NCBI GenBank assembly: GCA_013397115.1
Contig: VWZW01006255.1
Span: forward strand, 752,899-816,898
DNA: 64,000 bases
From: Edolisoma coerulescens
Taxonomy: Eukaryota; Chordata; Aves; Passeriformes; Campephagidae
Direction: 5' to 3'
The notes under the pieces were generated by a model. That model ran no database searches. It was not told where the DNA came from and saw only the letters and a list, made by a program, of their open reading frames with translations. A program made the position numbers and the translations under genes. Shown here in pieces: positions 51,201 through 60,200 of this stretch. The number at the start of each line of letters is the position of its first letter. Position 1 is the stretch's first letter.

Positions 51201-54200
51201 ATTAACAGATATATTTGTTTGGAAGCTGTAGATCTTTTCAGAGGTGATGAGCCACATATTTTCTTCCAGATGATTACACTGAAGGACAGAATGTATATAC
51301 ACGTATGCAAAATGCTGACGGTGTTGCAGACTGTAATTGAAAAGAAACCAGTTGAGGGAGGCATCTGTGTTCCCTGAGAATAACGCAGAATTGAGCACAT
51401 ATGGAAGTTGCCTTTAACAAACAGAAATTTTAATCATTTTTAATGACACACCATTAAAATTATCTAACCATGACTGTTTCTTCATAAATTTGCTGCTTTG
51501 CTCTCTTCCCTCACTACCAAGGTTTTTCTGAGAGCTTGCTTTATTTACATTTAAAGCTCATTATTGGTACTACTAGTTAGTTTTTTACTCTATTGTTACT
51601 TGAGAAGCCATGATTTTATTATGAATATCATGGATTTGCTTATCTCAATGTGGAATTCTGAGCACTTTTTATTAAAATATTCTTTTAATTTCTTCTTACT
51701 GCTGTCTAATATGAAAGTTATCTTGATTACAGATGAGTACGGTTGTTCAAAAGGTTCATTCTATTAATACTAATTTTTCCAAAGTATTGAAAAGCAGTGA
51801 CAATATATACTTTTTGCCCTCAATCAGGGGATGCTTTTTACTTGTTCTTATCTCTTTAGTAGTTTGCATAACTAATCTTTGACCTTATAGCAATGTGACT
51901 TCTCCAAAGAAGTATCTAATTATATGTGAGCTGGATCTTTCATAGATGAGTTGATAGTTGGTGATTCCCTGTTCCTCTCCCTAGCCTAAAAAGGGTTCTG
52001 AAAGTATATACTGTCCTTCTAAAATCCATTTGCATGAGTAACTTTTTGAGATATTAAAATGTACAGGTTGCATGGTTTTGTGTCTGTCTTAAGGTATTCC
52101 TCACTTGCAACAATTTAGGAAATTAAAGTCTTCCTTCATGTATTGCTGTAGGACAGTTTGAATACAAATTTATTGCGAAATAAGAGAAATATTTCTGTTA
52201 ATGAAATGGTAAAATTTAGACTTAAAATATCAGTGGCATTTGCTTTGAAATAGAGATAGATATATAGAAGCAATATATGAATTTATAAAAGTCTTTGTCA
52301 TCTATTTCTACACAACTGTGGTGTAGCCTTGGTATGTTCCTTTGCCTGTTTTAAGTATGGCTTATGAACATCAAAGAATGCTCCAAAATTAGACAAGTGA
52401 AATACTGGAGGACTGTATTTTCTTCAGTTCAAAGCAATGTCATATAATTTGAGCTTGTGTCTTCAGAATTGTAAGTTCTCTGCTGTCACAGTTAATTTTT
52501 AGTTATTTCATTGAAAGAAATTTTACTCAGAGATATCATGTTAGACTAGAAGTAATCTTTTAGAGAGATGGCAACTGAGGTATATTTCAGATGCTTTCAC
52601 TAACATTGAAAAAGCCTACAGCTGTAAAAATTCAAGATTCAGTTATTTTAGTTTCATTCACTGCTAATGTGCTTCCTGGAGCTGAGAACAATCCAAAGCA
52701 TTCTTTGCTTTCAACTTTGTCTTTAAAAATTAATTGATAAAATAGTAGTTGTTTAGTATATACAGTCATAGCTTTTTTGGTAGAATTAGAGTGGCTGAAG
52801 ATGTTCATATAAATGCCAGTTCATGATAAAGTTAATGGAAGATCTGTACACCTTGACATACATGGTTATCAGCCATGTATAAATATGGAAAAATGTTATT
52901 GTAAATGCTGGCTTCAGAGTACGGAGAACGCTCCCGATGCGGGTGGCATTGCCCTAGCAGTGAATGACAGCATGCATGCACTGCATCCAGGACACGTGGG
53001 GAACAGCATCTCAGCAATGCTTGAAAATTCTTCTTGTGCTTGACATCAGCTTGACATGCCAACGTACACCAGGAAGTTATTTATACTGTATGTGTCTTAT
53101 GCTTTAAAGCTCGGTGTTTGGCTTAGCTTTGTGAGTTTTATAATTCATCGCTCTTGAAAGATGTCCCTCATCAGTATCATTGTAATGCATATTGCTGAGC
53201 AGTGTCTGTATTGTTACAGTCCACAGAATGACTCAGTTGAAATGCGTTGCTTTAGGAAAAAATACATTGATATGTCTTTGCCTTTACATTTTAGGTGGCC
53301 AGGAGGAATATGTGTTGTCATATGAACCAGTCAATCAACAAGAAGGTTTGTAGATCTCGCTCAGTAAAAAATAATCTGAATTATTAGAATGCTTCACGTG
53401 CCCTTATGTACTAAGCACCATGATAAATAACTTTATCCTTTTTAACTTACTGTTATTCAAATGAATAAATCATAAAGGCATAAATTATTAAATAAAATCT
53501 CTAAATTATTTAGTGCAAACTCCAAAGGTGTGCTACTTCAATAATTTCTTGTGTGGTTTATATTGTGGAAGGAAAGTACAGTATGCTTAACAGTTTCGTC
53601 AGTGAGAACCTCAGAAATTATTGTTTTCTTCTGTTTCATATTGCTTTAGCATTTTCACTGTTTCTGTCATAGCAAAAAGTGTGTGAATAGATCACTTGTC
53701 TATTTACCAACTTTAATTGAAATGTCTCTGAACAGTCTCCCATTTCTGTATGGCCTTCTTATATGGCTAATTTGGTTAATAATTGCCAAGGGATTTTTTC
53801 CAGAAAAAAGTAAAATTTAATGAAATGGAAATCAATAGGAGAAAATACTTTCTCGAACTTGCATTTAAAAAAAAAATGCTTTTCACTGATTTCCAGTGGA
53901 ATGGTTTTGTGTCTTTTCACCTTGGTCTTGATTGTGATTCCCTGTGTGAATATAGACACAATTTTTAGTGTTCCCAATCAGTAGCACAGGTGCTAACAGT
54001 TGATTTGCATTATTTGATACATAGCTCATATACTTGTAAATTATTCTGATGAAAGGAATGTCCTTTGGGAATACTTATCTGTTACCTATCAAATCAGGAG
54101 GCAGTCAAAGTAAATATACATCACATATTCACGGGAATTTTGAGTGCCAAAATTTCATTTTTGGTTTCCTGCAGTGAGTGTTGTGGCCAAGTTGTTTTTG

Positions 54201-57200
54201 TGACACGTACACCTGTACAGACTTTCCACTCTGATTTGCTCATCATGGCACAAAGGCCCCAGTTTATTAGTAATCTTCCAGAAGTAGTAAAAATTGTTAT
54301 ACAAGGCTAATATAGACTACATTATTTATATAATATAATTTGAAATATTGCAAGATGCCAAATAAAATTATGGATGAGAAATGCTTGAATTAAAACCCTA
54401 CTAGAAACTGGGAAATGGTAGCTGCCTTTGATGTAAAGTAAGTTATGCCTAAAGTAGGAAATTGGAGTTTTGTCACCCTCACAGGAGCAGCTGCTGGTCT
54501 GGGTGTGCCCCCTCTCCAGAGGGGCTCACAAAGGGAGAAAAAGCAAAGATTTTTGTCATTTGTTTAATAAGTTGATAGTTACTGGATTCAAGACATTCGT
54601 CTTATGAATATAATAATACAGTGGAAAGGAAATAGCTCTGAGTCAAATTAAAATAAATTTAATAGGCCAGACTTTAATTAATTGATACTTATTTGTGCAG
54701 ACAGATTGAACCTAAAATTAAAATTTTTACTGCTGAAATTACATGATCATGACAACATACTTGGGCATTATTGTCTTAATGGTTCTTAAAGTGTGATTAG
54801 ACATAATCTACTTAAGCTTAATTTTCAACAAAAACCCCTTTATTATAAATAATTAAACTACTTTTAAAAGGTACTACACTTAATTTTGTAAGGGTGTTAA
54901 TAGTTAGAGAAACTATTTATAGTTGAGTTGTTTTGTACATGAGTGCTTAGAGGAAAAGAAGCTTCTTCCAACATAGACACAGAATGTCATGAACTGAGCT
55001 GCTGCTTAGGTGCCTCTTTGAATTGAAAAGATTTTCAAACCTCCCCTCTTTCCTTTTTCCATTAGAATTTAAGATGTTATTTGTGAAAAGGTTTTTTTTC
55101 CCAAAAGGCTTCATAATTTAGGACTCATTTTCAGTCACTGAGGGTAGTGATTTTAGAGTGAAGGTCTAACATCTGACTATGGTATTAAGTGATTTATGTT
55201 CTTCAATGTGTTTTTATTGTCTTTAGAAGTACATATTCTTTTAAGTATTAAAATCATTGCTATGTGAGAAAGCATATTTTGATGAACTCTTAGAAGTTAA
55301 TAATCATATGAAATATAACTGATGTTTTTCCTTTATGTTTAATAGTCAGTTACACTCGACCTGTGATTGTTTTGGGACCCATGAAAGACAGAATAAATGA
55401 TGACCTGATCTCAGAATTTCCAGACAAATTTGGCTCATGTGTTCCACGTAAGTCTCACCAAATACCAAGTCAATTTTAAATTATATTTTTCTCTTAATTT
55501 TTTTATAGACATCCTCTGTATGTTGAGTTAAAAAAAAGTTAATATATTGTTTAAACTTTATAGACCTATCTTAATACTGTCAATCCCTTTGTGAAAATTT
55601 TGCAGTATAAATGGGAGACTTTTTGGATATTGTAGGGAAAAAAGTCACTGTTTTTTGTTTTGCTTTAAAAACTACTGGTTTATATTTAAAGATACTACTA
55701 GACCAAAACGAGATTATGAGGTGGATGGACGCGATTACCATTTTGTCACTTCTCGAGAGCAAATGGAGAAGGATATTCAGGATCACAAATTCATTGAAGC
55801 TGGCCAGTACAATAATCATCTTTATGGAACAAGTGTCCAATCAGTGCGAGAAGTAGCAGAAAAGGTAAATCAGTGCCACTTACTTTCATTTACTGAGGTG
55901 ATTATATGCCTGTGCTGACAGGGAAAAAGAGAAGAACGGCAAGAAGCCATCAGGAACACTCTGACTTCTAAAGGAATTTGTAGAAAACTAGAAACAAAGC
56001 ACGTTGTCACAGATGCATTTAGGGAAATAATGAAGCTTTGGAATAATGAAAGCATCATGATTAAATTGTGGGAAAAGAGCAACGATATTGTGCCCTCTCA
56101 TTTAAAGAGAATACAGAAGAAATAATGGGAATTATAGGCTAATTAGCTGAGCTCACATACATAGATCATTAATTAAGAGTACTGCTGGTGGAGTTAATTA
56201 ATATGATGATCCCTTTGACATAGACCTATGCATAAGAAAACTTGTAAAAATGTTATTCTTTGTGCTCCTCATGGCTTTAGCTAACAAAGGCAAAAGAGTA
56301 AATGTAAAAAATTTAATTTTAGAAGAGTTTTTTTCCATAACGACCCTTATATTTTGAAGATTGACCTTACTGTTTCTATCCCAAAGTGATTTAACTATTC
56401 CTTGCAAATTCTAATTATTTCTAAAGTCAATTTGAAGTTGACTTGATCTGTCTGAAAAAAAAAAAAGTGGGAAAAAGAAAGTGTATTTCTGAGAGTAAGT
56501 GCTTCTCTTAAAAATTTTTGGTGAAAATTTTTGGCAAATGTTCCATGTTGAGCTGATGAGTATTGTTCTACTGCTTACAAATCCAGTGCATTTACAGTAG
56601 CCAATGTTATCTGATCTCTATGAGAGAAGGACCAGCTATTTTCTAGGTGGGAACTCACAAGTGTGGGCACTGTCAGTCTGGACATGCAGGGGGTAAGTAT
56701 GGGTAACCTATGTGCCACAGGGGCGTAGTTTAGTCCTCTGGAAAATTCTCTAGACCATTTTGACCAAAGGGGTGAGTATTGCTATTTCTGGCAAGTGAAT
56801 TTCCTGGAAGCAAAACCAGGGCAAACACGGTGAGATTCTGTGGGTCAAGTGATGTTTTCTTCTCCTGTCTTTGCCACCATAGAGAACGGAACCTGGCCCC
56901 GTGGGATATAGTCAGAAAAGGAAAGGAAAGAATATTAATTACACAATTGTTCAAGTAAATGAACAGTACTTTGTATGGGAGGCTGAACAAAGCTGTGAAA
57001 CTATCATATGTGGTTAAATGATGAAACTACTGAACAGCTTAAACATTACAAATCTGTTGGCAGTTGCTTCACTTGGTCGCACAAATACAGTCCTTCAGTT
57101 CCATCCTGGACCTGAAATTGGCTCTGTTCTTTTGTCCATCTGTTGGGATTAGTAAGGTACAAAATTGCTATGAATCTTTCATAAATGGACACGAAGAACA

Positions 57201-60200
57201 AAGTATTACCAGATGTCTCCATGCAGTTAAATCTCTTGCACAGGCACCAGGGGACTTTGGGTAGATGCAGCAATTTCTCAGTTGCAGCTAAGATTATTTT
57301 TCTGGGAAACAATGGCCCATCCTTCAGAACTTTACTTCAAAATCAAGACAGGGCTGCAAACTAGTTGATCTGGGACTACTCCCATCCTTGTATTCTTTTC
57401 CATCTTGCTGAAAAGATGAGTCTTTTCAGTGGGTTTTATTGCTGGGATACAAAAGATGATTTCCAAGTTTTCTGCGAGCAATTAAGGAGAAGACAGAATA
57501 GAAGTGACTGCTATTACCCCGAAAGAACGAGCAACAGTGTTCTTAAAATAGCCTTCAGTTGTGTTCATTTGCCCATGCTTCCAGCTGATCCCTGTCTCTC
57601 TCATTTCCTTACCCACAATGGTAACAGCTAAAGATGCTTTCTGATGTCATTGTTCAGTTACAGAGGGCACTGGCTGCTCTGCTGTGCTTCTCAATCAGAT
57701 GCAGTGCAAGTAAGGAACTAAAATACGTAAGATATTATTCTAAATGCACTGTGCAAAGAGTAAAATAGCTTCCCTGGATGAAAACATGATTGTATCACGA
57801 CGTACTTGTGTTTCTTTTCCTTGTCTTTCAAATCTTTACTTGAAAGGGATTTTCATATCCCCTTTCCTTTGGAATCATCAGCAGTTTGCAAATCTCTGTG
57901 TCTCGAGGCCACAGTTAATGCACATTCATTGCTGATTTGGATTAAACTGTCATGGTTATATCCCATAAGGTCTGGCACAGGTACTGTGCTGGCTCTCTAG
58001 CTCTCCACCCTTTGCCCCAAATCCTTTGGCTCCTGGCTTAAGTTGTTGTTGGGCCAAACACAGCAAATAGTGTTTTATTTGAAAAAGAAAAAAGGACTAA
58101 GTAATGCTCTTAATTCTCAGTTCTCAGAGCATGTGCCACATTTAAAGATGTGGATAGATCAGCACATGTGAAATACTCTGCTAGGACATACAGACACCTT
58201 TTTTAAGTGTTACCAGTTGGCACCCAGACCCATGGACTGGATCTGGGAAACAGCTATTGTCAGCTGACAGCAAACCAACATATGCATTGTTTATATTTTA
58301 AGAACACTTCTCTTTAAGAATTTCTGAAATAAAATTCTGATTTTGTTGTGCAAGGGATCAAATGTAAATGAAATAGTTATTCCTTCTGCCAGGAAGCAGA
58401 AGCATGTCAGTCATTTCAGACATTCCTCCAGGAATGATCTCCTGGGAGTTCAGGAATGGTGTTGTATGATATGAATAACCTTTGGTTATATGGTACTTGT
58501 GGGTTTGTATCCTGGCTCACAGATTTCTGCAATTCACATTGGTCACCTGCTAAAGAAAAAGCTTTTCTTAATGTAGTCACCTGAGAGTGGTTTTCTGTTC
58601 CTCTTCCTCTGCACCCTTCTAAAATGATGGTATGCAAAATTAATCCTCTGCTACTCAGAAAGGAAAGAAATAAAAATGTGTGAGGTGGAAATGAGCATAT
58701 CTGAGATGAAAGGAACTGAGAACAGGAGGAGCCTTTGAGGTGAAGCTGGAAAATTCATTATAGTGGGAGAATAGAGAAGGGTAGGAAAGCAGCCTTACCA
58801 CGTTGTCTTCCAGCTGCCCAAGGAAGGGTCAAGTTATATTTGTTTCTCAAGAGATGAACAATAAATCGACTCAAATAAATTGCTTTCACCATCTCCAATG
58901 TGGTATTTCTACTGGGTGGTACCTGGGGGAGGAGAGGGCTTGTGTGCAGTTCCATCTGAAGGTTCTATGGTGGCATCTTTCCCTGCCAGCAGGGGTGGTC
59001 ACTCCCTCAGGTATGCCAGTATCTAGCTCCTCTCTAAACTGCATCTGTGACATGGCCACCTCCCTAAAGCATCCTCAAATTAGTACCAAAACAAAGCAAA
59101 ATAAAAAATTTGGTGGTGTGGTTGAAGTCCAGCTGCTCCACTCTATGATTCTGCATTGCTGATTGGGCTGCAACCTGTGGTGAAGAAAGGAAGGAAGAAA
59201 GAAGGGTCAGGAGGATCTCAAATGATGAAGTGATCCAACAGAGGAGACTGGGGGACCTTGTGCCAAAGTGGTGAAATCACAGTATCATTGATGCAAATAC
59301 TCTAATTTTGTTGTTTTCAGTGGAGACGTGTTTTCTCTTCTAAATTATTGTGCTATACTACTTGTGACTTAAACTTTGCTTAGTGCCATTTTCCCTTCTC
59401 TCTCACTTTTTAGGGTAAACATTGCATTCTTGATGTTTCTGGTAATGCGATCAAAAGGTTGCAGATTGCCCAGCTGTACCCAATCTCCATTTTTATTAAA
59501 CCCAAAACAGTGGAAAATATCATGTGAGTAAAGTACCTCAGGCTAGATTGTTTGAGACTGTTGTATTTGAAAAGCTAACCACAAGTAATATGCAGACAAT
59601 TGTAATGTTTGCATTTTAAATAATATTTAATTCCTTGAGTTTAATTTTTAGGAACTTTAAGATGGGGCTTCTAATCCAAATTAAAGTGCTTGGGAATGAA
59701 TGCCATTGTGTTTAATTCCATGCAACATAATGCCAGAACAGCCCATTTCCACTACAGTCTTTGCTTGGTGTCTTTAGGGTTAATCCTCTTATTAGGATTA
59801 ATACTCAAACAACAGTTTAAAACTTTAAAGACTCCAAGTATTTGATAGTTTAAAAAAGGTGTGATGTTTTCACTTTCAGGGAAATGAATAAACGCTTAAC
59901 AGAAGAGCAAGCCAGGAAGACATTTGAGAGAGCCATGAAACTGGAGCAAGAATTTACTGAACACTTCACAGGTGTGTTTTGCTTGTGATTGCTCACTTGC
60001 CAGAGTTGAAATTTTATTGCTTGCTGTAAAAATACTACTTGCCTAACCACTGACATAGTGAGCTTTGTTTTTCAGATGATCTGTGATTACTTTGAGGTAT
60101 TGAGTCATCTTAGTATCTCTACACTGATTTCAGTTTGATCAATTAATTTAATAGACACAAAAATTTACTGGGAGCTTAATTTAGGTTTTAAAAACTCTAA

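Noticed and set aside
59130..59160. Possible second CR1 tail (ctctatgattctgc)
   Set aside because: Only a short tail-like string with no CR1 body next to it. Not enough to call a repeat.
55346..59971. Active guanylate kinase
   Set aside because: The fold is present but the P-loop is replaced by [10 protein letters not shown]. As in other DLG proteins it should be a protein-binding pseudo-kinase.
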